The position numbers were made by a program, and so were the translations under genes. 64,000 nucleotides of DNA from Candidatus Methylomirabilota bacterium (lineage in GTDB: Bacteria; Methylomirabilota; Methylomirabilia; Methylomirabilales; Methylomirabilaceae). The stretch spans positions 610,577 to 674,576 of the forward strand of contig PQAM01000010.1 in NCBI GenBank assembly GCA_003104975.1. The letters are read 5' to 3'. Of this stretch, positions 29,795 to 38,271 are shown one piece after another. Under the pieces are notes generated by a model. That model ran no database searches and was not told the DNA's origin. It saw nothing but the letters and a program-made list of their open reading frames with translations. Numbering within the stretch: position 1 is the first letter of the stretch; every line of letters begins with the position of its first letter.

Positions 29795-31165
29795 TCATCC
29801 GCTCCGGCGCACCTGGCCGAGCAGCCGCATCAGATCTGAGATGCGAAGTGATTCGATGTCGGCGACGGCATCCACGATTGCGCGACGGAGCGAGACATCG
29901 CTGTATGGGGCGCTGAGCCGCTCGAACTTCTGAACGACTGTCTCCCATGTTGTCGGCCGAGTGTGAAACCCCTCGTAGTCCAGTTTCTCTTTGACCAGGG
30001 TCCGGCCGTCAGCCAGCAACACCGTGAGGCGACATGGCATCCGATCCGGAAAGTACTGGCTATACACATCCGACGGCCTCACCGAGACCTTTCGGAGCAA
30101 CGCCTGAACGTCCTCCCGACGGATCCGCTCCGACCGATACTGTTCCGGCATGACTTGGCCATCCAGCATGGCGACGGCCACCAGGTACGGCAAACTGTGG
30201 TCGGCCTCTTCCTTCGAGCGAACGATGGTCTTATTCCCTTCCTTGCCGCCGCCGATAATATGGTACGCCACGTCAAAAATCTCGATCTCAACGAGCGACA
30301 CCTCTTCCACGCGAAGAGTGTGCTCGCGCGTCAGTTCGAGGATTCCCTCGAGGGCCGACTGGGAGTGGATCTCGGCATTATATTTCTTGAGGATGGTGTG
30401 CGTCACGCGTTCGAGATCCTCTTTGGACCAGTCGATCTCGAAGGGTCCGGCGATGGTATCCATGAATCCGTTTTTACCCTCGAAGACCTCCAGTGGACCG
30501 GTGATGCCGCGCATGGCCAGGAAGGCCGAGTGAGTAGCGCCAAACGCAGTGTTGGGGTAGGCCAAACCTTTCCAGTGTGATAACGCCCCAGTGCGTGTGA
30601 CTCGCAGCGCAGGGAACGCGGTCCCGCTGATGGCGATCGCATTCGCAGTTTGCGAGCGGCTCAACCCCAGGGCCTTCGACACGCCGGCCGCAGCGGCGTA
30701 CGCCCCCTGGGTTGTGTGGTCAAAGCCTCTGCCTCGCACAGGCGCCACATCGCTCAGGCGGCACTGAACCTGGTAGGCGACCGCGAGGGCGGTGAGAAGC
30801 CCTCGGCCGTCCTGGTTCGCATACTCAGCGGCGGCCAGGACCGCACCGAGGTTATCGCTCGGATGGCAGGTTTCCCCCTTGGCCAGATAACTGTCGTTGA
30901 AATCGAGATAGCGCACCAGCGCGCCGTTATAGAGTGCCGTACGGTCAGGGGCCGTCTGCCCTCCGCCGATCAGGGTACAGTGTTGAGCGCCCCCGAACTC
31001 CTCAGTCTGCGCTCGGAGCGACCGGATGGGCTCTCCATCAAGCGCCCCGATTGCGCAACCAAGTGCGTCCAGGATCCTGATCTTGAGCTGTTGTCGCGCC
31101 GCACGGGAGAGATCGGAATAGGAAGATCTCAGAACGAGTGCCGCCAACCGTTCGGCCATCGTCAT
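29795..31165 (-). CDS. MmgE/PrpD family protein (2-methylcitrate dehydratase-like)
   Basis: The protein has 456 residues. It has the PrpD layout: an all-helical N-terminal domain with RILDALGCAIGAL near 29-41, VRYLDFNDSYL near 83-93 and ETCHPSDNLGAVLAAAEYA near 97-115, then a lid domain with VAYHIIGGGKEGNKT. Family members dehydrate 2-methylcitrate or decarboxylate cis-aconitate, and many have unknown substrates. No prpB or prpC is nearby, so a methylcitrate cycle role is not supported. It is 25 bases upstream of the ComA-like gene and probably co-transcribed. An in-frame ATG at 31159 is an equally good start. Confidence 0.88.
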   Translation of the reverse strand: MTMAERLAALVLRSSYSDLSRAARQQLKIRILDALGCAIGALDGEPIRSLRAQTEEFGGAQHCTLIGGGQTAPDRTALYNGALVRYLDFNDSYLAKGETCHPSDNLGAVLAAAEYANQDGRGLLTALAVAYQVQCRLSDVAPVRGRGFDHTTQGAYAAAAGVSKALGLSRSQTANAIAISGTAFPALRVTRTGALSHWKGLAYPNTAFGATHSAFLAMRGITGPLEVFEGKNGFMDTIAGPFEIDWSKEDLERVTHTILKKYNAEIHSQSALEGILELTREHTLRVEEVSLVEIEIFDVAYHIIGGGKEGNKTIVRSKEEADHSLPYLVAVAMLDGQVMPEQYRSERIRREDVQALLRKVSVRPSDVYSQYFPDRMPCRLTVLLADGRTLVKEKLDYEGFHTRPTTWETVVQKFERLSAPYSDVSLRRAIVDAVADIESLRISDLMRLLGQVRRSG

Positions 31166-31214
31166 CTGGATTCCCCACTACCTTTTCGTACGCCCACCAT
31201 ATCGGGAGCGCTCG

Positions 31215-31397
31215 TCACGCAGCCTTACAGAACTGTCGATACAGAAACTCCTCCTGCAGCGGGGTAAGATTGAACTCCTTGCTGGCCTCATCGATCAGTT
31301 TCCCGCGATTGCTCTCCGGCTGCTCTTCTATGCGTTCACTCAGCCATTCAATTGCCCGTTCCAACGCTCGGTCCCGCAATGCTCGTTGTGCTCTCAT
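31215..31397 (-). CDS. Small helical protein, unknown function
   Basis: This 60-residue protein has a very good ribosome binding site (GGGAGGAAGAACCG before the ATG at 31397). The sequence is charged and helical, ending in LTPLQEEFLYRQFCKAA. It resembles a small helix-turn-helix-like or adaptor fold, but I recognise no family. It lies 49 bases upstream of the PrpD-like gene on the same strand and may be the first gene of that small operon. The signal for translation is better than for most short frames in this genome. Confidence 0.6.
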   Translation of the reverse strand: MRAQRALRDRALERAIEWLSERIEEQPESNRGKLIDEASKEFNLTPLQEEFLYRQFCKAA

Positions 31398-31489
31398 CGG
31401 TTCTTCCTCCCTTCACATTTTAGCGCAATGTCGCACTCCGTGAAACGGAGGCCGGCTTACCTCCGCCTTGGCCCTGGGGCAGTGCAGCG

Positions 31490-31705
31490 TTACCCCACCT
31501 TGACCTCGACCGTCTTGGCGTCCGGAGTGACGGCAGATACGGTCCCAGATACCGTCCGGATCACGACGGGCGCCGTCGTGCCGGCCTCAGACTGTGCGGC
31601 GGGGGTAGCATCTTCTGCACCAGACGCGAGGCTCGCCCCCGCGGCCCGGCTTCTCCGAGAATCGCTGACCAGGCGCAGTTCCTCCGCCCGGCAGTGCCTG
31701 ATCAT
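31490..31705 (-). pseudogene. Possible degraded gene fragment
   Basis: The frame encodes 71 residues. The last 27, VVIRTVSGTVSAVTPDAKTV and a short tail, look like a real beta-strand-rich C terminus found in small exported proteins with a GTV-type repeat. The first 40 residues have no such character and no signal peptide. A short hairpin (CTCCGT-GAA-ACGGAG) lies downstream near 31438-31452. It is read as a remnant and only weakly supported. Confidence 0.3.
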
Positions 31706-31740
31706 CTCCCCGACCTCGATTCAACTGTTCCACACCGGAC

Positions 31741-32700
31741 TGGGGTAGTCCGTATCCACGCTGACAAGCGATGACGTGATGACAGGTTAGACCCGCGGCA
31801 CAGATCGCAGCTATCAGGTAAAACCTTGAATAGGGGACAGGAAATCCCTGATTGCGATGGCGGTAGGCCGTGTGCTCAGCGACTCACCGTCACGAGATCG
31901 GTCGACCCGCGTTGGCGACCCCAGCGGACGGCCTCCGGCAGACCTCCTGTACGTTTATGCTTGGGACCCGTCAGGCACGGAGCATCCCCGCTTCCAGTTC
32001 CTTGGCTACGGCCTCCAGCCCGATGGGAATGAGAGCCTGGATGAGGGCGGCCGTTGGGGAAGCGGTTACCGTGGCGGGACGCCACCCCGATCTCGGGGTT
32101 CATCTGCGGGCCTGGTGCCGGGTTGAGGGACATGAGTTCCGATCGGGGGAGGACTGTGGAACCGGCCATGCCCGGATCGTCCGAGGCCCTGCGGCGGACC
32201 AACGGTGGTGCGCCGCGGAGCGGGCCGGCCGGGCCGATCCTCAAGAAAGCGGAGCCGTGTTGGATAGACCGTCGCAGCGCAGGATGAAGCCCGCCACGTC
32301 GCCTTCGGGATGTCGCACCTCCTCGAGCATCTGCAGGCCGTTCCCTCGCTGGGAGCCACGCTGATGAACTCTGTCCGGCGGCGGCATGAAAGCCTCCGTC
32401 ATACCGCGGGCCTGAACACCGAGGTATTCGACGCCATGGTTCTGCTCGCCGCGGGATCATGGGACTGTGGGGATATCGGCAGGGGTCACGATGCCGTGTC
32501 CGCTCTCGTTCAGGAGATGCACAACGGCCGCAAGAGTCGGCTCCTGAAGCTCGGATTCAGCGACGCGGATGCGGACGAGATGTCCGCTCTTCACACTCGG
32601 AATTTCATGTAGACTGAAGGCCGTTCCTTCCTTAGCGAGCGGATTACGCCACTCTCCAGCGGTTTCTGCCGCCCCTTGCCCGGGAAGGCGTAGGCCTCGT
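31741..32700. other. Gene-poor, decayed region
   Basis: No full gene can be supported here. A plus-strand frame at 32310-32612 ends in a coherent stretch (MHNGRKSRLLKLGFSDADAD, then a short tail) that looks like a true protein C terminus of a family I cannot name. The sequence before it is mosaic. The base composition stays GC-rich. The area probably holds several overlapping remnants. Confidence 0.4.
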
Positions 32701-32775
32701 CTCAGCTCTTCTGCTCCCGCTTCCAGCGCGTCAGCAGCGTATGGTGGATGCCGAGATCTCGGGCGGCTTGGGTTG
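32701..32775 (-). pseudogene. Fragment of an IS3-type transposase OrfA (helix-turn-helix)
   Basis: Read on the minus strand, this piece encodes QAARDLGIHHTLLTRWKREQ followed by a stop. That is the recognition-helix pattern of IS3-family OrfA proteins. Frames upstream break off at once, and no OrfB or terminal repeats are visible. It is a scrap of an insertion sequence and explains some of the decay around it. Confidence 0.4.
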
Positions 32776-33174
32776 CCGATGGCGCAGCTTTTCTTTCAGC
32801 TCGTCCGGGGGCTTTGGTGACCACAATGTTGCCGGATCGGACCACGTAGACCGGCTGATCTGGCTGGGGATCGTGGCGAGGTCGGCAGTGCGTTGGGGCT
32901 GCCGGAGGCGATCGGTGTACCGTAACACCACTTTGTTATTGACACAACGATCCCCATGCTATTAAATACTATCACCCTATACCTTACTCCGTAGAATCGC
33001 AGTAGGCCATAGCGAAACGAATTCGCCCCTGTGCGCTTCAGGGTTCGACGCCGGCCTTTGGGAAACCGGCCCTGTAAGTGACAGGGCGAAAGCCCACCCA
33101 GACCCGGACCTCCTCCGTCTCCTCGTCATACCGAATGCAATCCATGCAACCAACGCCATAGACGCAATCGACGC

Positions 33175-33300
33175 ATGAAAATCGTCATCCTCGCCGGGGG
33201 TCTCGGCGCCGGCCTCAGCGACGAGACCGATACGCGCCCCAAACCGATGGTCGTAATCGGCGGGCGGAGAGTTCGCAATTCGGCTACGGGCCCGTACTGA
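33175..33300 (+). pseudogene. 5' fragment of glucose-1-phosphate cytidylyltransferase (rfbF-like)
   Basis: From an ATG at 33175 the frame encodes 41 residues. They open with the nucleotidyltransferase signature KIVILAGGLGAGLSDETDTR, followed by PKPMVVIGG. This matches the first 30 residues of RfbF-type cytidylyltransferases, which make CDP-glucose for deoxysugars. Even so, the conserved G-T-R of the signature reads G-A-G. The protein then runs into unrelated residues and a stop that overlaps the next start (tgATG). More than 200 residues are missing. It lies at the edge of the polysaccharide cluster and is a relic of a deoxysugar pathway. Confidence 0.7.
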
Positions 33301-33982
33301 TGTGCGGCATTGCCGGCATTGCGAGATTCGACGGGCAGGTTACATCAAGAGATGTAACGGGTGTCCTGCGGATGATGGACGCTCAGGTACATCGAGGACC
33401 GGATGACTGGGGACTTCTGTTGCCTGAAGCCGCGCTTCGAAACACAGAGAATCGTGCAGTGCTCGAACGCCGGGGCATGGACCACGTCCGGACGTATGTC
33501 GCGTCAGCCCCAGCAGTCGTTCTGGGCTCTCGCCGTCTTTCCATCATCGATCTGTCTCGTTGGGGGCGAATGCCGATGGGAAACGCCGACGGGCGAGTGT
33601 GGATCACCTATAACGGTGAGATCTGCAACACTCGCGAACTACAACCGAACTTCAGCGCCTGGGGTATTCGTTCCAGTCTGACGCCGACACCGAGATTATC
33701 CTCCACGGCTACGAAGAGTGGGGCGAAGAGGTGCTCTCACGCCTCCGTGGGATGTTTGCCTTTGCCGTACTGGATACCCGGGAGTTGCCCTGTCTACTGC
33801 TCGCCCGGGACCGCGTTGGGGTCAAGCCTCTGTACTATTACCAGGATGGCGATGCCATGATCTTCGCATCCGAGGTCAGAGCCCTCGTGAAAAGCGAACT
33901 TGTGCAGAGCATGCAGGCCTCATCCGATTCGGACCATAAACTGGTCGAGGCCGTGGGCGCTCGCTGTGCTGGATCGGTGTGA
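33300..33982 (+). pseudogene. Asparagine synthetase (glutamine-hydrolysing), frameshifted and truncated
   Basis: The frame from 33300 starts MCGIAGIARFDG with the N-terminal cysteine of class II glutaminase domains, and continues through HRGPDDWG and LSIIDLSRWG to WITYNGEI. Near 33656-33660 a one-base loss shifts the frame. The expected continuation (LGYSFQSDADTEIILHGYEE) is read in another frame, which then carries RLRGMFAFAVLDTRE, LLLARDRVGVKPLYYY and IFASEVRALVKS up to a stop at 33982. The whole ATP-dependent synthetase domain, about 350 residues, is absent. AsnB paralogues are common in polysaccharide loci. This one cannot make a complete enzyme even if the frameshift is a sequencing error. 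Confidence 0.8.
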
Positions 33983-34020
33983 GTCGGGCCGCACCGCAAG
34001 CGCGAAGATATGAAACGCGT

Positions 34021-34041
34021 GCTGCTGCTGCTGCTGCTGCT
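34021..34041 (+). repeat. GCT trinucleotide microsatellite, seven units
   Basis: Seven perfect GCT units lie between the asparagine synthetase remnant and the first glycosyltransferase gene. They are not in a supported reading frame. Confidence 0.8.
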
Positions 34042-34104
34042 ATCGATTGATTCGATGCGGCTGAGTGATGGGCGGTGGAAACTCGTAATATCGAGGCCCA
34101 TGCC

Positions 34105-35235
34105 ATGGACCTGAATCAGGTACGGCGGATTCTGGTCTACCGGATCGGCCAGTTGGGCGATACGATCGTTGCGCTGCCTGCGATGTGGGTAGTACGCAGG
34201 ACGTTTCCGAACGCTTACTTGGCGCTCCTGAGCGATCGACACTCCGAGTCGGGGTATGTATGCGCAGAGGAGGTGCTGCCCTCAAAGGGGCTGTTTGACG
34301 AGTACCTTTCATACGACGCTGGGATAAATGGGACCGACCCGCGAAACCCGTTGACCGTTCTTCCAGTATTGCGTCAACGTCGATTCGATACGTTGGTTTA
34401 TTTAGCGCCCCGTCTGCGCCGCCATTGGCAAGTCTGCCGAGATCTGCTTTTCTTTCGCTTAGCCGGTATTCAGCGCTTTATTGGACATAAAGGGTTCGAT
34501 TCGCTACCTGCACGTGCGCCGGGTACTGAGCTGGCGCGAGTCAACCATGAAGCGGATCATCTCCTGGATAGGCTGGCGATAAGTGGTATCCAGGTGAAGA
34601 CCAGTGATCGCGGATACATGGACCTGGGATTAACTCGGGGGGAATTATTGAAAGCGGAAAAGTGGCTAGATGCACACAGAGACGATGGGTGCCCAGGTCC
34701 CGTGATTGCCTTTGGCCCCGGCAGTAAATCTCCCGCCAAAACCTGGCCCATAGAACGGTATGCGATGTTGGGGCGGCGACTGATAAAAGAATACAACGCT
34801 TTTCCCATGGTGTTCGGTGGTCCTCGAGATCGGTCGCTGGGAGAATACTTGCTTACGCAGTGGAAATGTGGTGTAAACGCGGCTGGAGAGTTGAGCGTAC
34901 GTCAGGCGGCGCCTGTTATAGGACTGTCTCAACTCTATGTGGGAAATGATACAGGTACTATGCACTTGGCTACCGCCGTGGGTACGACCTGCGTTGTAGC
35001 ATTCGCTGCACTGGATTGGCCTGGTCGCTGGTATCCCTATGGGGACCAACAGATGGTGTTGCGCCGTCCGGTATCATGTGAGGGATGTATGCGCAGTGTC
35101 TGTACAGACTATGGGATGGCTTGTATGACGGAAATCAGCGTAGAGGATATGTGGCGCGCCTGTCAACGGGTACTGACAAGAGAGACTCGACAGCCCATGA
35201 AGTCGGTGCTCCTTCAACCGTCTGTAAAAGCATGA
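34105..35235 (+). CDS. Glycosyltransferase family 9 (heptosyltransferase-like)
   Basis: The protein has 376 residues from the ATG at 34105. A GTG at 34075 is in frame but adds residues unlike the family. It begins RRILVYRIGQLGDTIVALPA, the GT9 N-terminal signature. The ADP-sugar site region AFGPGSKSPAKTWPIERYA near 211-229 and the late motif YVGNDTGTMHLATAVGTTCV near 280-300 follow. Such enzymes add heptose or related sugars to lipopolysaccharide core or other glycans at the inner membrane. It opens the one-directional polysaccharide cluster. Confidence 0.88.
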   Translation: MDLNQVRRILVYRIGQLGDTIVALPAMWVVRRTFPNAYLALLSDRHSESGYVCAEEVLPSKGLFDEYLSYDAGINGTDPRNPLTVLPVLRQRRFDTLVYLAPRLRRHWQVCRDLLFFRLAGIQRFIGHKGFDSLPARAPGTELARVNHEADHLLDRLAISGIQVKTSDRGYMDLGLTRGELLKAEKWLDAHRDDGCPGPVIAFGPGSKSPAKTWPIERYAMLGRRLIKEYNAFPMVFGGPRDRSLGEYLLTQWKCGVNAAGELSVRQAAPVIGLSQLYVGNDTGTMHLATAVGTTCVVAFAALDWPGRWYPYGDQQMVLRRPVSCEGCMRSVCTDYGMACMTEISVEDMWRACQRVLTRETRQPMKSVLLQPSVKA

Positions 35236-35374
35236 GATGCTGTTGACCTTTCGAAGTTGCGGCGGGGATTCGCCCAACCACCCAACGAGCCTGTTCCAAC
35301 TCTCGATGTTGAGGCCAGAAGTCAGGGTGAGGAAATTGCTTGGTCCGTCTGGAAGTTCAGCAGAAGAACCTGGC

Positions 35375-36565
35375 ATGGGGAAGCAAGGGCCTTATCGGTT
35401 AGCTGTGCTCGCCTCACATCCGATTCAGTACCACGCACCGTTGTTTCGAGCGCTCGCGGCGACCAATCAGATCGATCTCACAGTCTACTTTTGCCTGGAT
35501 TGGGGCGCCAACGAATATTTCGATCCTGGCTTTGAAACGCGATTCAAATGGGACCTTCCGCTTCTCACTGGCTACTATCACCGGTTTCTGCGGAATTGGG
35601 CGTGGTCACCAACCACTGGCCGTTTCACCGGAGCGATTAATCCTGGCATCATAAAGGAGCTATGCATACGGCAGTTTGACGGAATTATGATTCCTGGCTA
35701 TGCCTTGGCCAGTTATTGGCTGGCTTATTTCGGAGCATGGATCAGTAGAACGCCGGTGCTCTTCCGTGGCGAGACTGTCTTGCGTCACAATCGACCATGG
35801 TGGGTAAAGGCATTTAAACGTGGTTTGCTGTCGCTTCTGTTTCGTGGAACGGCCGCCTTCCTCCCGATCGGTAGCCCAAGTAAAGAGTTTTATAGAGATT
35901 TCGATATAGGTGATGAGAAGATCTTTTTTTCACCGTACTGTGTCGATAATGCCTTTTTTACAAAGACTAGTGTCGCATGGCGGCACAAAAGAAGCGAACT
36001 AAGGAGTGCTTTCGGCTTTGATGACCGCCCAATCGTACTCTTCGTTGGGAAGCTCGTTGACCGAAAGCGGCCACTCGATCTGCTGCAAGCCTATGAGACC
36101 ATTCATGAACAAGCAGGACTTATGTTTGTCGGTGACGGGCCGCTTCGTTTGTCTTTGGAACGGTACGCTACGGACCGAGGGTTGGCGCGTGTCTGCTTTG
36201 CGGGCTTCAGGAACCAGTCGGAATTACCGCAATTTTACGCCATGGCTGATCTTTTTGTGCTTCCGTCATCTACGGATGAGGTCGCGCCTCTCGTTATTAA
36301 TGAAGCTATGTGTTCTGGATTGCCGGTGGTTATCAGTGACGCTGTTCCATCCGCTGTTGATTACGTGCGAAATGGAGAAAACGGGTACACATATCCGTGC
36401 GGTAACGTGGCGGCTCTCCGGGATGTATTGGTACGTCTTCTTGCTGATTCGGATCGATTGGTCACGCTCGGCGAACGGTCTCTGATGATAATCGGTCAGT
36501 GGGATGTCGAGGCGGCAGCGAAGGGAATTGTGAGAGCGCTAGAACGAGTCGTGCCTCGCAAATAA
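35375..36565 (+). CDS. Glycosyltransferase family 4
   Basis: The protein has 396 residues from the ATG at 35375, where the product begins MGKQGPYRLAVLASHPIQYH. The open frame reaches back to 35237 with unrelated residues. The C-terminal GT-B domain has VLFVGKLVDRKRPLDLLQAY, MFVGDGPLR and the sugar-nucleotide E-x7-E region VLPSSTDEVAPLVINEAMCS. The N-terminal SHPIQYHAPLFRAL pattern occurs in GT4 enzymes of polysaccharide loci. Acceptor and sugar are unknown. The gene composition is AT-richer than in the nuo region. Confidence 0.88.
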   Translation: MGKQGPYRLAVLASHPIQYHAPLFRALAATNQIDLTVYFCLDWGANEYFDPGFETRFKWDLPLLTGYYHRFLRNWAWSPTTGRFTGAINPGIIKELCIRQFDGIMIPGYALASYWLAYFGAWISRTPVLFRGETVLRHNRPWWVKAFKRGLLSLLFRGTAAFLPIGSPSKEFYRDFDIGDEKIFFSPYCVDNAFFTKTSVAWRHKRSELRSAFGFDDRPIVLFVGKLVDRKRPLDLLQAYETIHEQAGLMFVGDGPLRLSLERYATDRGLARVCFAGFRNQSELPQFYAMADLFVLPSSTDEVAPLVINEAMCSGLPVVISDAVPSAVDYVRNGENGYTYPCGNVAALRDVLVRLLADSDRLVTLGERSLMIIGQWDVEAAAKGIVRALERVVPRK

Positions 36566-36568
36566 ACG

Positions 36569-37531
36569 ATGTCTGTTACGTCACCAACGGTAGTCAGTAT
36601 CGTCGTTCCGACCTATAACGAGCAAGAAGACATCACGCGTACGGTTGAGTCCTTACTCGCGCTAAAGTATCCGCATAAAGAGATCATCATTGTTGACGAC
36701 TCGACGGATGCAACACCAACAATTCTCGAGCGGTATCGGACGCGTGGGGTACAGATCTACCGCGAGAAACATGCCGGTGGCCGATGTGGCGCGAGAAATC
36801 TCGGTATACGGATGGCAAGAGGCGATGTTGTAGTCATTCTCAACGCCGACGTATGCCCGGAGCCGGATTTCCTGGACCGTGTTCTGGCGCACTACCGATC
36901 CGGTGCGGAATATCTCATAGTCGGCAATCGGGTCGCGAACATAGAGTATCTATTTCCCAGATATCTCGATGCGGTCCACAACAGAGATGTAGATCTCAGC
37001 CGATACGAATGGACGGAGGGATTTTCGTGCAAGCGCGAGGCTGCCCTGACTGTTGGTCTTTTCCCAGTCGATACGCCATTGCCGTATTGTGGCGGTGAGG
37101 ATGTCATATTTGGCCAAAAGTTGCGAGAAAACTTTCGACGAGCGGTAGACGGTTCCATTGTCGTTCCACACCACAGTCCGGCGAGGTTCACAGAATTCTG
37201 GGCGAACCGGCGGCAGCGAGGCTGGGGGAGCCCGGTCTTCAAGTACTTTTGCTTGCGGCAAGGGCTTCTCTGGATTGTAATCGTTGCCGTGGGCAAGACG
37301 GCCATCAATGTGCTTCGTATCGGTTTAGGCCTGCCGGCATCGATTCGAGCGTACCGCACGGCGAGCTATTCCAATAGGGGGCTCATGGATTGTGTGCCGT
37401 TCCTAATCGTAGACGGAATCGAGACGGTCGCAATGACAATCGGAGAATGGGCCGGCATCATCGACGTGTTTCGGTATCGGAAATGGCCAGAATTGAGAAC
37501 GGATAAATGGCTGCTTGATGGCAAGAGCTGA
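36569..37531 (+). CDS. Glycosyltransferase family 2 with C-terminal membrane segments
   Basis: The protein has 320 residues. VSIVVPTYNEQEDITRTVES near 9-28, IIIVDDSTD near 39-47 and the DxD-like NADVCPEPDF near 92-101 mark a GT-A catalytic domain. GGEDVIFGQKL near 177-187 supplies the ED acid. The C terminus has two or three hydrophobic segments that could hold it at the membrane. It starts three bases after the previous stop, and its stop overlaps the next start by one base. Confidence 0.9.
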   Translation: MSVTSPTVVSIVVPTYNEQEDITRTVESLLALKYPHKEIIIVDDSTDATPTILERYRTRGVQIYREKHAGGRCGARNLGIRMARGDVVVILNADVCPEPDFLDRVLAHYRSGAEYLIVGNRVANIEYLFPRYLDAVHNRDVDLSRYEWTEGFSCKREAALTVGLFPVDTPLPYCGGEDVIFGQKLRENFRRAVDGSIVVPHHSPARFTEFWANRRQRGWGSPVFKYFCLRQGLLWIVIVAVGKTAINVLRIGLGLPASIRAYRTASYSNRGLMDCVPFLIVDGIETVAMTIGEWAGIIDVFRYRKWPELRTDKWLLDGKS

Positions 37532-38271
37532 TGGCCGACATCATAAGAACGGTTTATAACGAATACGCGGCTTCTGCGCGGCGTGAGGACTTTTCCGTGG
37601 AGCCGACACCAAGACAGGTACAGTTGGGAAGACTTGTGGGTAGTGATAAGCGCGTTCTTGATCTTGGCTGCTCCGTCGGCAACAACGCTGTTTACTTAAG
37701 AGATCTCGGAAATGAGGTAGTCGGCTTTGATATTGCTGGGCCATATCTTGAGATCGCTCGCCAAAGAGGGATCGATGTCTATGACGTGAATATCGAGTCC
37801 GATGAACTCCCAGTGTTGCCCCCATTTGACGTGGTCATCATGACCGAGTTCCTTGAGCATCTGATTGATCCGATAAAAGTGCTAAACGGACCTGTACGGC
37901 AGCTGCTTAAGGATGGTGGCCAACTTGTTGTATCTACCATCAACTGCGGATTTCTCCGCTACAGAATCACCTTGCTATGCGGCGAGCTTCCGGATTTCGG
38001 TGAAAATCGAGTGCTGTCCGGACGCCGATACAATCTCCATCATAAAACCCTACTCACATACGAAACATTTCTTGATCTCTTGAAGACGACAGGTTTTCGT
38101 CCGGTCGTTCTCGAGCCTGTCGCCCATGTGGGACGGTGGTCACGGTCCATACGCAGCGTTGTCAAGCGCCTTTTGCAATATCTCAATCCTCGTCTATTTG
38201 TCTCGGATATCCTGGCGGTGGCCGTCAAAGAGGCCGTGGTACCAGATGTGGTGCCCTGGAGATCTCGATGA
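37531..38271 (+). CDS. Class I SAM-dependent methyltransferase
   Basis: The protein has 246 residues. The SAM-binding motif I is VLDLGCSVGNNAVYLRDLG near 41-59, followed by the acidic motif VVGFDIAG. FDVVIMTEFLEHLIDP near 99-114 resembles the post-motif of Methyltransf_11/23 enzymes. It probably methylates a sugar or the glycan end group, judging by its place between glycosyltransferases. It overlaps the genes on both sides (TGATG and ATGA). Confidence 0.85.
   Translation: MADIIRTVYNEYAASARREDFSVEPTPRQVQLGRLVGSDKRVLDLGCSVGNNAVYLRDLGNEVVGFDIAGPYLEIARQRGIDVYDVNIESDELPVLPPFDVVIMTEFLEHLIDPIKVLNGPVRQLLKDGGQLVVSTINCGFLRYRITLLCGELPDFGENRVLSGRRYNLHHKTLLTYETFLDLLKTTGFRPVVLEPVAHVGRWSRSIRSVVKRLLQYLNPRLFVSDILAVAVKEAVVPDVVPWRSR

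Noticed and set aside
29795-31165. Methylcitrate cycle
   Set aside because: Only a PrpD-family protein is present. There is no prpB, prpC or acnD, and the neighbour is ComA-like.
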